Assembly: GCA_017302015.1 (NCBI GenBank)
Contig: JAFLEE010000049.1
Coordinates: 1 to 39,378, forward strand
Source of the DNA: Spirochaetota bacterium
GTDB taxonomy: Bacteria > Spirochaetota > UBA12135 > COTS27 > JAFLEE01
Reading direction: 5' to 3'
Length of the DNA stretch: 39,378 nt
The translations under genes were made by a program, and so were the position numbers. How positions within the stretch are numbered: position 1 is the stretch's first letter; each line of letters begins with the position of its first letter. Under the pieces are notes generated by a model that saw nothing but the letters and a program-made list of their open reading frames with translations, was not told where the DNA came from and made no database searches. Shown in pieces: positions 1 to 8,312 of this stretch.

Positions 1-2296
1 CGAGGAACCAGGCGAGGCCGCCCGGCAAGGGCGAGACCAGGGGTAGCGGCGTTCGAAAAGACAACGAACCGACCCATTGCCCGGTCATCGCCGAGAGCGG
101 CACCGCAAGGATGAGGGCGAGGGCCGCCGCCGCGGTGGAGAGGAGAAGGGCCTCCGAGACCACCATGCGCCGGATTTCCCGCGGGGTCGCGCCGAGGGTC
201 TTCAGGATGGCGAACTCCCGGGTCCGCTCCGCCACCGACGCGCCGAGCGCCGCGGAGAGGCCGAGGAGGCCCACCACCGCCATGACGAAGGCGAGGATCT
301 TAAGGAGCGTGACCAGGACGCCGATATGCTCCCCCATCGCCGTTCGCAATTCGGAATCGGTGATGAGGAGGCCGACGGGCCAGGTCGAGGCCGCCAGGGT
401 GCGCTCGAGTTCCCTCATGGCGGCCCGGCGATCCAGGTCGGGGCCCTTGTTCCACGACAGGCGCAATGCGCTCGTCTTCCCGGGATGGCCCAGGCGTTGG
501 CGCAAGGCATCGGCCGGAACGTAGGCCGCGGCCGGCGAGCCGAGTTCACGCACGATGCCGACGAGGGTGAAGGACATCGGCGTATCATGCACGCGCAGGG
601 TGATGCGGCCGCCGACGCCGACTCCCGGAAAGAGGGGGAGCGCCATGTGGTTGAGGACGAGGGAATCCTCGTCACCGGGGGTGAGACCCCGCCCCGCGAG
701 GAGCGGAAAGGAAACGAACGCCGTGGCGGGGGGGGCGCCGCGCAGAGCGAAACTTCCGTGCCCCCCATCGGGGTAGGTGTGGACCACCGAAAGATCTTCG
801 CCCGCGCCGAGCGCGCAGGGGATCTGCTCCCACGCCTCGACCCGCGCGACGCCGGGGAGCGCCGCCAAGACGGATCGCGCCCCGTCGATGGCCACGGGCC
901 GATTGAAGCGGATCTCCACATCGTAGGAGCGGGCGGCCATCCCGCGCTCCAGATTCGCTCTCCAAGCCTCGGCCAATTCCGTCGCCGTGATGAAGAGCGC
1001 TCCCGAGGCCGCCAGGAGCCCGATCGTGAGGGCGAGGCGTCCCGGCTTTCGTCCGATATTCCGCACGGCATAGGTCAGGAGACGGCGGGCGCCGAACGCG
1101 GGGGCCGCTTTCGGCGAATAGGAAGCCGCCGCCTGCAGGACCGACCGCGCGCTGGCCCCGGCCGCCTTCCGCAGCACCGGGAGGGTGAGGAGGAGCGGGA
1201 TAAGCACCCCGCACGCGATCTGCAGGGCGAGAACCCAAGCCGGAATGGACGCATCCACGAGGGCGATGTTGAGGAGGGTCGAGACTTTGGTCGCGAATAG
1301 GAGCCCGAGGGCCCGGGAGGGCGGGATCGATGCCAGGGCGGCCGCCGCGCCGAGGACCGCGATGGGGAGCGCGTAGGGGATGAGCAACTGGGTGGAGCGC
1401 GCCCCCACGCTCTTGAGGATGCCGAGGCTGCGCCTTTCCCGCACCATCCATTCGGCGACCAGGGAGGCCGCGAGTATCCCCGCGAGGACGAGGATGAGGA
1501 GCGACGAGACGAAGAGCATCAGCATGATGGTCCGGCTCGGCGCCTCATGGGGGTGCCTCTTCGGCGGGGGCGCCTGGATCTCCTCCACCCGGTATCCGCG
1601 TTCCGCGAGACGGGAAGCCACGCGTTTGGCCAAGGCCACGGTTCCCGGGAGGTCGATCTCGCCGTCGGCGGCGGCGATTTTGAGTTCGGTCTCTTCGGGC
1701 GGGATCCCCAGGAGCGCCAGGGTCTCCGGCGCGACATAGCCGTAGGCCATTCGTTCCTGCCAGGCGGGGGCGAGGCCCGGATCATGGACGAGGCCGCTGA
1801 CGCCCAGGCGCCGCTCGCCGCCCCCGGGCGCGCGGACGCGAAGGCTGCCGCCGATGGCGACGGGAACCACGGGGCCCGAGGACCTCTCCAAGAGCAGCGT
1901 TCCCGCGGGCGGCGGCCAAGCCCCCCGCTCCGGCCGGAACCGGGCGATCTCCATGGCGTTCCATTCCCGCACCATGAATAGAAGGATCGGCCGCCATTCA
2001 TCGGGCCCCACCTGGACCCGCGTGAGATGGGAGGCGCGGGCCTCGGCCCCGGCGACCCCGGGCGTGCCCCGGGCGACACTCAGGCATTCCGGGGTCACCC
2101 GATCCATTTTCAGGGTCGCGGCGGCGGGACGGGTGCCGAGGTAATTGGCCCGGGTTTCCCGGCTCGAGACGATGTAGGCGGTCATCACCATGCCGAGGGA
2201 AGTCAGGCTGACGGCCAACGCCGCGAACATGAGGAAGAAGCGCCCGGGGGCGTGCTGGATGTCCCGAAAGATCTTCACGACGAGGCGCTTAGGCAT
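1..2296 (-). CDS. FtsX/MacB-type ABC transporter permease (partial, C-terminus outside window)
   Basis: Membrane subunit of an ABC exporter or lipoprotein-extraction type transporter. The minus-strand frame opens at ATG 2296-2294 and stays open to the left edge, giving about 765 residues without a stop; the C-terminus is missing. It starts MPKRLVVKIFRDIQHAPG, followed by a first membrane segment (about residues 20-44), a large extracytoplasmic domain, a central membrane block (about 255-360, containing the cytoplasmic loop ERRSLGILKSVGA), a second extracytoplasmic domain, and a terminal membrane block with the FtsX signature EFAILKTLGATPREI (about residues 690-705). The two FtsX repeats and the length fit the duplicated FtsX family. 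The start overlaps the stop of the upstream ATPase gene by 8 bases, so the two are probably translationally coupled. Substrate cannot be told from sequence. Confidence 0.9.
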   Translation of the reverse strand, partial: MPKRLVVKIFRDIQHAPGRFFLMFAALAVSLTSLGMVMTAYIVSSRETRANYLGTRPAAATLKMDRVTPECLSVARGTPGVAGAEARASHLTRVQVGPDEWRPILLFMVREWNAMEIARFRPERGAWPPPAGTLLLERSSGPVVPVAIGGSLRVRAPGGGERRLGVSGLVHDPGLAPAWQERMAYGYVAPETLALLGIPPEETELKIAAADGEIDLPGTVALAKRVASRLAERGYRVEEIQAPPPKRHPHEAPSRTIMLMLFVSSLLILVLAGILAASLVAEWMVRERRSLGILKSVGARSTQLLIPYALPIAVLGAAAALASIPPSRALGLLFATKVSTLLNIALVDASIPAWVLALQIACGVLIPLLLTLPVLRKAAGASARSVLQAAASYSPKAAPAFGARRLLTYAVRNIGRKPGRLALTIGLLAASGALFITATELAEAWRANLERGMAARSYDVEIRFNRPVAIDGARSVLAALPGVARVEAWEQIPCALGAGEDLSVVHTYPDGGHGSFALRGAPPATAFVSFPLLAGRGLTPGDEDSLVLNHMALPLFPGVGVGGRITLRVHDTPMSFTLVGIVRELGSPAAAYVPADALRQRLGHPGKTSALRLSWNKGPDLDRRAAMRELERTLAASTWPVGLLITDSELRTAMGEHIGVLVTLLKILAFVMAVVGLLGLSAALGASVAERTREFAILKTLGATPREIRRMVVSEALLLSTAAAALALILAVPLSAMTGQWVGSLSFRTPLPLVSPLPGGLAWFL

Positions 2297-3002
2297 GGGC
2301 CACCTCCCGGGGGGCGCCGAGCATCCGGCCGTCTTGGAGGGCCACCGATCGGTCCGCGCGCTCGGCGAGTCGGCGCTCATGGGTCACCATGAGGATCGTC
2401 TTACCGAGGGCGGAGAGGGATTGGAAGAGGTCGACGATCCCGTCCGCATTGGCGCGGTCCAGGTTCCCGGTGGGTTCATCCGCCACGATCAGGGGCGGAT
2501 CATTGGCCAGGGCCCGCGCGATGGCCACTCGTTGCTGCTCCCCCCCCGAGAGGGCCGCCGGGAATTTGCGGGCCTGGCCCGCGACCCCCACCCGCTTAAG
2601 GAGCGCCAGGGCCGCGTCCGACCGATCCCGGGCCGGGATCGCCCCGCGGAGATCCATGGGGAGGAGGACGTTCTCCGCCACGGTGAGGGTCGGGAGCAAT
2701 TGGAAGAATTGGAAGACGACCCCCACCGAATCCCGCCGCCAAAGCGCGAGGCCCTCTTCATCGAGATCGGAGAGGCGGCGCCCGTCGATCTCGATGAGCC
2801 CGGCGGTCGGCCGGTCGATGCCCGCCACCAATTGGAGGAGGGTCGATTTCCCGCTCCCGGAGGCGCCGGTGATGGCGAGGAACTCGCCCCGCGCCACCGA
2901 GAGGTGGATGCCGTCGAGGGCCGCGAAATCGCCCCCGGGAGTATGGAACACGCGCGCGAGGTCGGTGAGTTGGATGAGGGCCGGCTTTCCTTGGTCGCTC
3001 AT
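2289..3002 (-). CDS. ABC transporter ATP-binding protein, LolD/MacB class
   Basis: ATPase subunit that powers the FtsX-type permease encoded directly downstream. The 237-residue protein shows every ABC landmark: Walker A GASGSGKS (residues 46-53), Q-loop region VVFQFFQLLPTLTVAEN (about 95-111), signature LSGGEQQRVAIARAL (151-165), Walker B LIVADEPTGNLD (171-182) and the switch histidine in MVTHE. The FQ-LLP-LTVAEN stretch is typical of the LolD/MacB/FtsE exporter branch rather than importers. ATG at 3002 is preceded by GGAG at good spacing. The stop overlaps the permease start by 8 bases, and the upstream regulator gene ends 51 bases before this start, so regulator, ATPase and permease look like one operon. 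Confidence 0.95.
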   Translation of the reverse strand: MSDQGKPALIQLTDLARVFHTPGGDFAALDGIHLSVARGEFLAITGASGSGKSTLLQLVAGIDRPTAGLIEIDGRRLSDLDEEGLALWRRDSVGVVFQFFQLLPTLTVAENVLLPMDLRGAIPARDRSDAALALLKRVGVAGQARKFPAALSGGEQQRVAIARALANDPPLIVADEPTGNLDRANADGIVDLFQSLSALGKTILMVTHERRLAERADRSVALQDGRMLGAPREVAHA

Positions 3003-3053
3003 GGAGATCTCCGTGCGGGGACCCTCGAAACGGGGCGCCCACGCGGAGTGATC

Positions 3054-4235
3054 TTAGTGCGGAAGGCTCCCCGTTTCGTTCCCCTTTGCAAAGGTGGACA
3101 TCGGCGCGCCCCGGCCGGACCGGGGCGTGCGGCCCGTATGCTTCTTGAACGCCTTATTGAAGGCCGCCTTGGAACTGAAACCCGCCTCCAGGGCGAAGGA
3201 GAGGATGGAGCGCCCCGAGCCGGCCTCCGCCGAAAGCGCCCGTTCGACCTCCGCTACGCGCAGGCGGTTGACGTAGTCGAAGAAGTGCATCCCCGCGTTC
3301 TCGTTGATGACCTGGCTCAGCCGCCAATAGGGAACATCGATGAGGGCGGCGAGTTCGCGGATCGTGAGCGAGGGCCGGCGATAGGAGCGGTCCTCGGCCA
3401 TGAGGCGCGAGAGATCCTCAAAAAGCGCCCGCGACGCCTCGTCCGGCCTCCGCTGCGCAGGCATGGGGATCTCCATGGGCGCACGGGGCCCCGGATCGGA
3501 ATCGGCTTCGGCCTCCGGTGGGGTATTCCCGAGGGAGCCGCTGCGCCTCAGGGCGAAGAAACCCAGGCCGAATACCATGATCCCCATGATGAGCGACAGG
3601 AGATTCTGGAGGACGGTCGCGGGCCCGCCATGGACCAGCCAAACCCGAATGGGCGCCTGGAGCAACCAGGTGAGGGCGAGCCCGATCAGGAGCGGGGAGA
3701 TCCACGCCAGCCCCCCTGGATCCGGGTGGGAGGACCATCGCGCTTGGTCTTGCCGGGCCGCCGAGACCGCTCGATGGGAGAGGAACAGATAGATGATCAC
3801 TTGGATGGAGAACGCGAGGGAAACCAGCGGCGCATCGAGCCGGCCGAGAAACCCGCCCTCCCGCGATCCGGCGACGAAAAAGGCGAGTACCACGGCGATC
3901 GACGGTAGGAAATGGGGCCAAGCGCGTGAGAGCGCGATGGGCCGCCCCAGGGCGATGGCTCGAACGTAGAGCCACGCCATCGGCGCCAGCAAGAATTGGG
4001 TGGGCTCCACCTCGGAATGCAAAGAGCGACCTGCGCCGAGATGCAGAAATGCGGTGAGGACGGGCGCGTGGGCGATGCTCGCCGCGAGGGCCAGGAGGAG
4101 GAGCGCGAGGGGAACGCGCACGGAAAGGGCCACGGGCCGGAAGAGGGCCAGGGCGGCGAAGAAGAGCCCCTGGAGCACCGAGGCCCCCAGGAGGAGGATG
4201 AAGAGCGGCGCAAGCGAGGGGGGCAGTTCGGTCAT
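3054..4235 (-). CDS. Seven-TM membrane-anchored AraC-family transcriptional regulator
   Basis: Putative membrane-bound transcription factor of 393 residues. The N-terminal 230 residues are strongly hydrophobic with about seven predicted membrane segments (roughly 8-32, 40-62, 80-97, 108-122, 136-153, 177-195, 210-229). A charged, proline-rich linker (about 232-265) leads to a C-terminal AraC-type double helix-turn-helix (about 285-375) with the recognisable second-helix pattern SFALEAGFSSKAAFNKAFKKHTGRTP. Such 7TM-AraC proteins are known in Bacteroidetes and Leptospira-like bacteria. It is the first gene of the regulator-ATPase-permease set and is inferred to control the transporter in response to a membrane or envelope signal. 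A TAAAAT box lies 9 bases upstream of the ATG and no Shine-Dalgarno is visible, so the transcript may be almost leaderless. Confidence 0.88.
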   Translation of the reverse strand: MTELPPSLAPLFILLLGASVLQGLFFAALALFRPVALSVRVPLALLLLALAASIAHAPVLTAFLHLGAGRSLHSEVEPTQFLLAPMAWLYVRAIALGRPIALSRAWPHFLPSIAVVLAFFVAGSREGGFLGRLDAPLVSLAFSIQVIIYLFLSHRAVSAARQDQARWSSHPDPGGLAWISPLLIGLALTWLLQAPIRVWLVHGGPATVLQNLLSLIMGIMVFGLGFFALRRSGSLGNTPPEAEADSDPGPRAPMEIPMPAQRRPDEASRALFEDLSRLMAEDRSYRRPSLTIRELAALIDVPYWRLSQVINENAGMHFFDYVNRLRVAEVERALSAEAGSGRSILSFALEAGFSSKAAFNKAFKKHTGRTPRSGRGAPMSTFAKGNETGSLPH

Positions 4236-4582
4236 GATGGGGCTATTTTACCCCGCGCGATGATCCTTGAAGTAAGAAGCGCCACTCTCCTTTGGACGCC
4301 CTGTTGGGAGGTTGTTTGTCTCTTCGCTGCACGATCGTTCTAGCGCCGATCCCACTCGGCTTTGGATATCGCCTAGAGGATCCTCGGTGTTCCTTCAGAC
4401 ATTATTAGACATTCGCGTAACGATCGAAAGGTGACCCGCCGAATTCCCGCATCCGAGCGTCCAAACCCACCCTCGGGCGCTGGATTCTCAACCCTCCCGC
4501 CTAAAACGCAAATAATGTCCGGCCATTTTTGCCTATATTGAATGCAGTCTTCGCCACAAGCCTCCCGAACGGAACCCAAACC
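4236..4582. other. Divergent intergenic region without a recognisable gene
   Basis: About 347 bases between divergent genes. Besides the minus-strand -10 box at 4245-4250 it holds a direct repeat AGACATT at 4397-4403 and 4407-4413 (10-base period, one helix turn, so a possible operator) and a TATATT at 4534-4539 that could be the -10 of the plus-strand gene at 4583. I see no tRNA-like cloverleaf, no terminator with a T-tract and no convincing small ORF. Confidence 0.4.
4245..4250 (-). promoter_or_regulatory. Putative -10 box of the 7TM-AraC regulator
   Basis: TAAAAT on the minus strand, separated from the ATG at 4235 by only 9 bases. Transcription starting about 7 bases past a -10 box would leave a 2-3 base leader. 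No convincing -35 hexamer is seen at 16-18 bases spacing. Confidence 0.4.
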
Positions 4583-6304
4583 ATGCCCCTCCCCACCGAC
4601 GCGAAACTCCGCGCCTACCTTGAATCCTCCATAGCCTCCCGCCACCCCCTCTGGGGCGTCCCCGGGAAGCCCTGCAAATCCCCCGGCTACCATACGAAGG
4701 TGGCCGACGGCACCCCCGTCCACCCGACCCGAGACGCCGCCCAGTACATCCTCATGCTTCTAATGGAAGGAAGTAAGGAGAGCCTCGCCCAGGCGGCGAG
4801 CGCCCTGCCCCACCTTCTTGCGCTCCAGGAGACCGATCCCTACCATCCGGCCTACGGCATTTGGCCGTGGTTCTACGAGGAACCCATCCCCCAGATGTCG
4901 CCGCCCGATTGGAACTGGGCCGATTTCATCGGCGCCCAACTCATCCAGATCTGGTCCGATTACCACGACCGGCTCCCGGCCCCCCTCGAAGGCGAACTCC
5001 GCCGCGCGCTGCTGCGCGCCGGGTGGAGCATCTTCCGGCGCAACGTGCAGCCGGGCTACACCAATATCGCCCTCATGGGCGCGACGGTCACCGCGGCCGT
5101 CGGGGAACGCCTCGGCGTTCCCGAACTCCTGGAGTACGCCAAGGCGCGCCTCGCGGGCATCCTCTCCCACACCGAGAAGCACGGCGACTTCAACGAATAC
5201 AATAGCCCGACCTATACCCTCGTCGCCCTGGAGGAGATGGACCGCGCCCTCTTCCTCGTGGAGGACCCGACCGTGCGGGAGCGCGCCGAGATCCTTAGGC
5301 GCCACGCTTGGAAGGTCATCGCAGAGCATTTCCACGCGTCCTCGGGAACCTGGGCGGGGCCCCATTCCCGCACCTACGGCGACCTCCTCAGCCCCGCGAC
5401 GCGCCACCTGCTTGCCGAACTCGCCGGCGCGTCCTTCTCCCAAACGGGAACGCCGTCGGAGATGCGGCTCCTGGAGATGGAGGGGAAGGATTTCGACCTC
5501 ATCCCGCGCCTTCCCTGTCCCGGGGAGTGGCGGGGCCCTTTCCAGGCCGGACCGAACGCCCTCGTGACGCGGCGCCACACCTTCGTGCGCCGGGGGACGG
5601 GGAACACCGCGAGCCCCGCGACGCCGCAGACCGCCGATACCATCGGCACCACCGCCCTCTCGCCCCTGGGGAACTTGGCCTCGGTGAACCGGGATAGTTT
5701 TTGGACCCAAACGCGGCCGATCATCGGCTATTGGAAGACGGCGGGCCTGCCGGCGGTGCTTCGCCTTCGCATGATCCACAACGGGCGCGATTTCGCCTCG
5801 GGGATGGAGGTCTCCGTACAGGAGGGCTTCCGACTTCTCGTCAGCGGGGGCTTCGCCCTCGGCCGCGGCGATTTCCATCCCGGCCTCGACCGGGGTCCCG
5901 ATCCCATTTTCAATTGTTCCGAATTGGTCTGGCGCTGGGAACTCACGGCCCCCGGCGCGGAGGCCGCGGCCCTGGGCGCCGATGGAAGCGCGCTCTCGGC
6001 GCCGGGATTCTCCTGCCGCATCCAGCATCCCCCGGGAAATAGCGCCCTGGGCGAACATCCGTGGACCCGGGGGACCGCCGTAGATCCCGCCGATGGCCAG
6101 AGAAACGTGGCCTTCGCGGAATTGGCGCTCTACCGCGGCCCCGCCAAGGAGATCGATCTGCGGAAACTCGGGCCTTTCCTTCTATTAAGTTCGCTGAACT
6201 TCGGCGAGGTCGACTCGCCGGCCGTGGCGCTTCGATGCGCGGACTCGATCGCCCAATGGGGTGATCTCAGCCTCGCCCCGCTGCGCGAAGCGGTCTACGT
6301 CTAA
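4583..6304 (+). CDS. Unidentified 573-residue protein, alpha/alpha-toroid-like (possible glycan-active enzyme)
   Basis: I do not recognise a named family. The first 300 residues are rich in amphipathic helices with aromatic and polar clusters (IWPWFYEEP, NVQPGYTNIALMG, HGDFNEYNSPTYT, GTWAGPHSRTYGDL), the look of (alpha/alpha)6 toroid carbohydrate-active enzymes such as heparinase-like lyases or glycosidases. The remaining 250 residues look beta-rich, again as in two-domain lyases. No signal peptide is seen, so it would act in the cytoplasm. ATG 4583 is chosen: the frame also has TTG codons at 4529 and 4538, but these overlap the possible -10 box, and the protein from ATG starts MPLPTDAKLRAYLESS. 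Only a weak GGA lies before the start. It is divergent from the ABC/AraC operon and shares no operon with other genes. The function is inferred from fold features only. Confidence 0.75.
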   Translation: MPLPTDAKLRAYLESSIASRHPLWGVPGKPCKSPGYHTKVADGTPVHPTRDAAQYILMLLMEGSKESLAQAASALPHLLALQETDPYHPAYGIWPWFYEEPIPQMSPPDWNWADFIGAQLIQIWSDYHDRLPAPLEGELRRALLRAGWSIFRRNVQPGYTNIALMGATVTAAVGERLGVPELLEYAKARLAGILSHTEKHGDFNEYNSPTYTLVALEEMDRALFLVEDPTVRERAEILRRHAWKVIAEHFHASSGTWAGPHSRTYGDLLSPATRHLLAELAGASFSQTGTPSEMRLLEMEGKDFDLIPRLPCPGEWRGPFQAGPNALVTRRHTFVRRGTGNTASPATPQTADTIGTTALSPLGNLASVNRDSFWTQTRPIIGYWKTAGLPAVLRLRMIHNGRDFASGMEVSVQEGFRLLVSGGFALGRGDFHPGLDRGPDPIFNCSELVWRWELTAPGAEAAALGADGSALSAPGFSCRIQHPPGNSALGEHPWTRGTAVDPADGQRNVAFAELALYRGPAKEIDLRKLGPFLLLSSLNFGEVDSPAVALRCADSIAQWGDLSLAPLREAVYV

Positions 6305-6349
6305 GAAATCGGCCCGGAGCGCCGAAACCCGGAAGCGGCTCGGCGCCGT

Positions 6350-6667
6350 CTACTTGGATTTGCCGCGCGGGGACGCTGCCCTAGGAGCGGCGATCGCCTT
6401 CGGGGTCGGCGATGCGGGTGCCAAACGCGCCATCATCGCGTATCCGACGACCACGGGCCAAAAGATGGCTTTGACGATGGCCCATACCACGCCCCCAAAC
6501 CCATGGGCATGGCGCACGAAATAGATGCCCGCGCCGATGGCGACGAGGAAGCAGAGTCCGCCCCAGATGCCGGGGCCGTTTTGAGCGGCGTGGGGCTGAC
6601 CGAAGGGGCCGTGTGGGTGCGCCGAAACAACCATCGTGGAATTGGTCTGGCAGTCTGCGGGATTCAT
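6350..6667 (-). CDS. Small two-TM membrane protein, hypothetical
   Basis: A 105-residue protein of unknown function. The N-terminal 30 residues are polar and rich in His, Pro and Asn; two hydrophobic segments follow (about 33-51 and 58-80) joined by a short His-containing turn (RHAHGFGG); the tail is Ala/Pro/Lys-rich and positively charged. The frame is open further upstream, but ATG 6667 is preceded by a textbook AAAGGAG at 6-7 bases spacing, which settles the start. It is alone on the minus strand, tail-to-tail with the preceding plus-strand gene 45 bases away. Real gene status rests on the strong ribosome site and the clean membrane segments; no family can be assigned. Confidence 0.7.
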   Translation of the reverse strand: MNPADCQTNSTMVVSAHPHGPFGQPHAAQNGPGIWGGLCFLVAIGAGIYFVRHAHGFGGVVWAIVKAIFWPVVVGYAMMARLAPASPTPKAIAAPRAASPRGKSK

Positions 6668-6918
6668 GGGGACTCCTTTCGATCGGGGTTGAAGGCATTC
6701 TACAACGAGATTCCGGATGGAGGGGTACGATATACGGGATCCCATTCAGCAAGAATCCGGGAGGATGCCCGAATTCTATGCGGGAGAGGCGGAAAGGTCC
6801 ACGATGGTAGAGTCCAACACCGCGAAGCGGATGCCCTCCCGAAAACACACACGGGAGGCGGGGCTGGATGCCGAACGACGCCGACACCCGCCCCACCGAT
6901 TCTTTGCACGGAGGAAAC

Positions 6919-7365
6919 ATGCCCACGGGAACCGTCACGCTCCACCGCGTCCTGCGCGCCGCGCCCGAGAAGGTCTATCGCGCCTTCCTGGAAGCCGATG
7001 CCCTGGCGAAATGGCTTCCTCCCTATGGTTTCACCTGCCAAGTGCACCATTTCGACGCGAAAGTGGGGGGCACGTTCAAGATGTCCTTCCGCAATTTCAC
7101 CTCGGGAAGCGCGAACGCCTTCGGGGGAACCTACCTCGAACTCGTCCCGAACGAGCTCATCCGCTACACCGACCGCTTCGACGATCCGAATCTCCCAGAC
7201 GAATTGAGGGTCACCATCCGCCTGAGGGCGGTTTCCTGCGGCACCGACCTGGTGGCCACGCAAGAAGGCATCCCCGAGGTGATCCCCCTCGAGCTGTGCG
7301 AACTGGGTTGGCAAGAATCCCTGGCCCAACTCGCCGCCCTCGTGGAGCCCGCGATCCCGGGATAG
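6919..7365 (+). CDS. SRPBCC-fold protein, AHSA1 (activator of Hsp90 ATPase homologue-like) family
   Basis: A 148-residue single-domain SRPBCC/START-like protein. It shows the family pattern: an opening strand with HRVLRAAPEKVYRAFLEADALAKWLPP, then VGGTFKMSF, GGTYLELVPNELIRYTDRFDD and a closing helix ELGWQESLAQLAALVEP. Bacterial members bind small hydrophobic ligands or are of unknown role; the name reflects homology to Aha1, not demonstrated Hsp90 binding. The open frame extends 17 codons further upstream, but the ATG at 6919 directly follows GGAGGAAAC, an excellent ribosome site. It ends 27 bases from the convergent DUF2007 gene. No operon partner helps to define a ligand. Confidence 0.9.
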   Translation: MPTGTVTLHRVLRAAPEKVYRAFLEADALAKWLPPYGFTCQVHHFDAKVGGTFKMSFRNFTSGSANAFGGTYLELVPNELIRYTDRFDDPNLPDELRVTIRLRAVSCGTDLVATQEGIPEVIPLELCELGWQESLAQLAALVEPAIPG

Positions 7366-7392
7366 GGGTCCTCCGGAAAAGGGCTCAGCCGA

Positions 7393-8196
7393 TTAACGCT
7401 TCGATTCCCCTGAGGGCTCCTCCATGCGGTCGAAAGCGCGCGCCCGGGTGAATCGCCCCGTCTCCGCGAGGTCAAGATGGGACTCGCGCAGGTGGTTGTT
7501 CGAATAGTGGTTGCTTTTGAAGATGATCCCCGTCTTGGTGTCCTTGTAGATCACCGCCCGAAGGTCATCGTGGATGATGAGTGAGGTTTCCTCCACCGGC
7601 TTTTCACCGATCATGTAGTATTCGATGCTCCGCTCCAGCCCCCCATCCCCGTAATACCAAAATTTTGAGAAGACGCCGCTATAATCGTTGTCGGCTTCGA
7701 TCCTCGTAAGCTTCCCCCCTTCATAAAACTCCACCGAATCGATCTTCCCGTCCAAATCGCGGTCTTTCTCGATCCGGGACAATTGGCCGCCCTGATAGCG
7801 GTAAAAAACATCGGGCTTGCCGTCCTTGTTCAAGTCGGCCGATTCGATGGGCGATTTCGCCCCTTCGTTTCCCGGAAGGTTCAGCAGGAGACCGAGGATG
7901 AGCCCCACGCCGGCCCCGAGCCCGAAGACCCAAAAAAAACCGATGACCTTCCGCTTGGGATTCTCGACCGGCTGGTCTTTCGCGCCGAGAGAACTCTGGT
8001 AGTCTTGGATGATTTTCACGGCACGCGCCTCTTCGGCGTCATCCACCCAGATCCCGATGAAATCGGAAACGGGCACTTCGCCGATGCCGCCGCGCAGCGA
8101 TTCGCCCGAGATATCGGTTCGGATCCCGTCCGATTCCAGGTAGGCCTTGAGGATATTGCCCTCGATCTCGTTCTTCGGAATGTAGATTCGTTTCAT
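7393..8196 (-). CDS. DUF2007 domain membrane protein with three 24-residue Asp-rich repeats
   Basis: A 267-residue protein with three parts. Residues 1-70 match the DUF2007 (putative signal-transducing) pattern: MKRIYIPKNEIEGNILKAYL, then SDFIGIWVDDAEEARAVKII. A single membrane segment follows (about 84-106). Residues 121-192 are three tandem 24-residue units starting DLNKDGKPD, DRDLDGKID and DNDYSGVFS, each followed by an aromatic strand (FYRY, VEFY, FWYY) and a G-L-RIE turn. The first two DxNxDGxxD loops look like calcium-binding EF-hand/dockerin-style loops; the third has lost several ligands. ATG 8196 is chosen over one 15 bases upstream because GGGAGAAG precedes it. TATAGA at 8213-8218 (minus strand) may be its -10. 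The topology suggests a cytoplasmic DUF2007 domain and exported repeats. Function is unknown. Confidence 0.8.
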   Translation of the reverse strand: MKRIYIPKNEIEGNILKAYLESDGIRTDISGESLRGGIGEVPVSDFIGIWVDDAEEARAVKIIQDYQSSLGAKDQPVENPKRKVIGFFWVFGLGAGVGLILGLLLNLPGNEGAKSPIESADLNKDGKPDVFYRYQGGQLSRIEKDRDLDGKIDSVEFYEGGKLTRIEADNDYSGVFSKFWYYGDGGLERSIEYYMIGEKPVEETSLIIHDDLRAVIYKDTKTGIIFKSNHYSNNHLRESHLDLAETGRFTRARAFDRMEEPSGESKR

Positions 8197-8261
8197 CCAC
8201 TTCTCCCGCACGGTCTATAAAAAGAATCCCCGGCCCCCCGCCGGTCCGTCCCGGATGGGCG

Positions 8262-8290
8262 TTGAAAAGTTGCCGCGATCGGGCTATAGT
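8262..8290 (+). promoter_or_regulatory. Sigma-70-like promoter of the cupin-AraC regulator
   Basis: TTGAAA at 8262-8267 and TATAGT at 8285-8290, separated by exactly 17 bases. The predicted transcript starts about 8297, leaving a leader of roughly 16 bases before ATG 8313. The -35 hexamer contains an in-frame TTG that could be mistaken for the start codon of the gene, which argues against that longer start. Confidence 0.65.
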
Positions 8291-8312
8291 AGTATGTGTT
8301 CCCGATGGTCCC

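Noticed and set aside
77-1300. 407-codon plus-strand frame (and other plus frames to 3908) opposite the permease and ATPase
   Set aside because: Arg/Gly/Glu/Pro-rich with no family pattern. The minus-strand frame shows FtsX and ABC motifs across the whole stretch.
2190-3908. 572-codon plus-strand frame across ATPase and AraC genes
   Set aside because: Antisense shadow of two well-supported genes; low-complexity charged composition.
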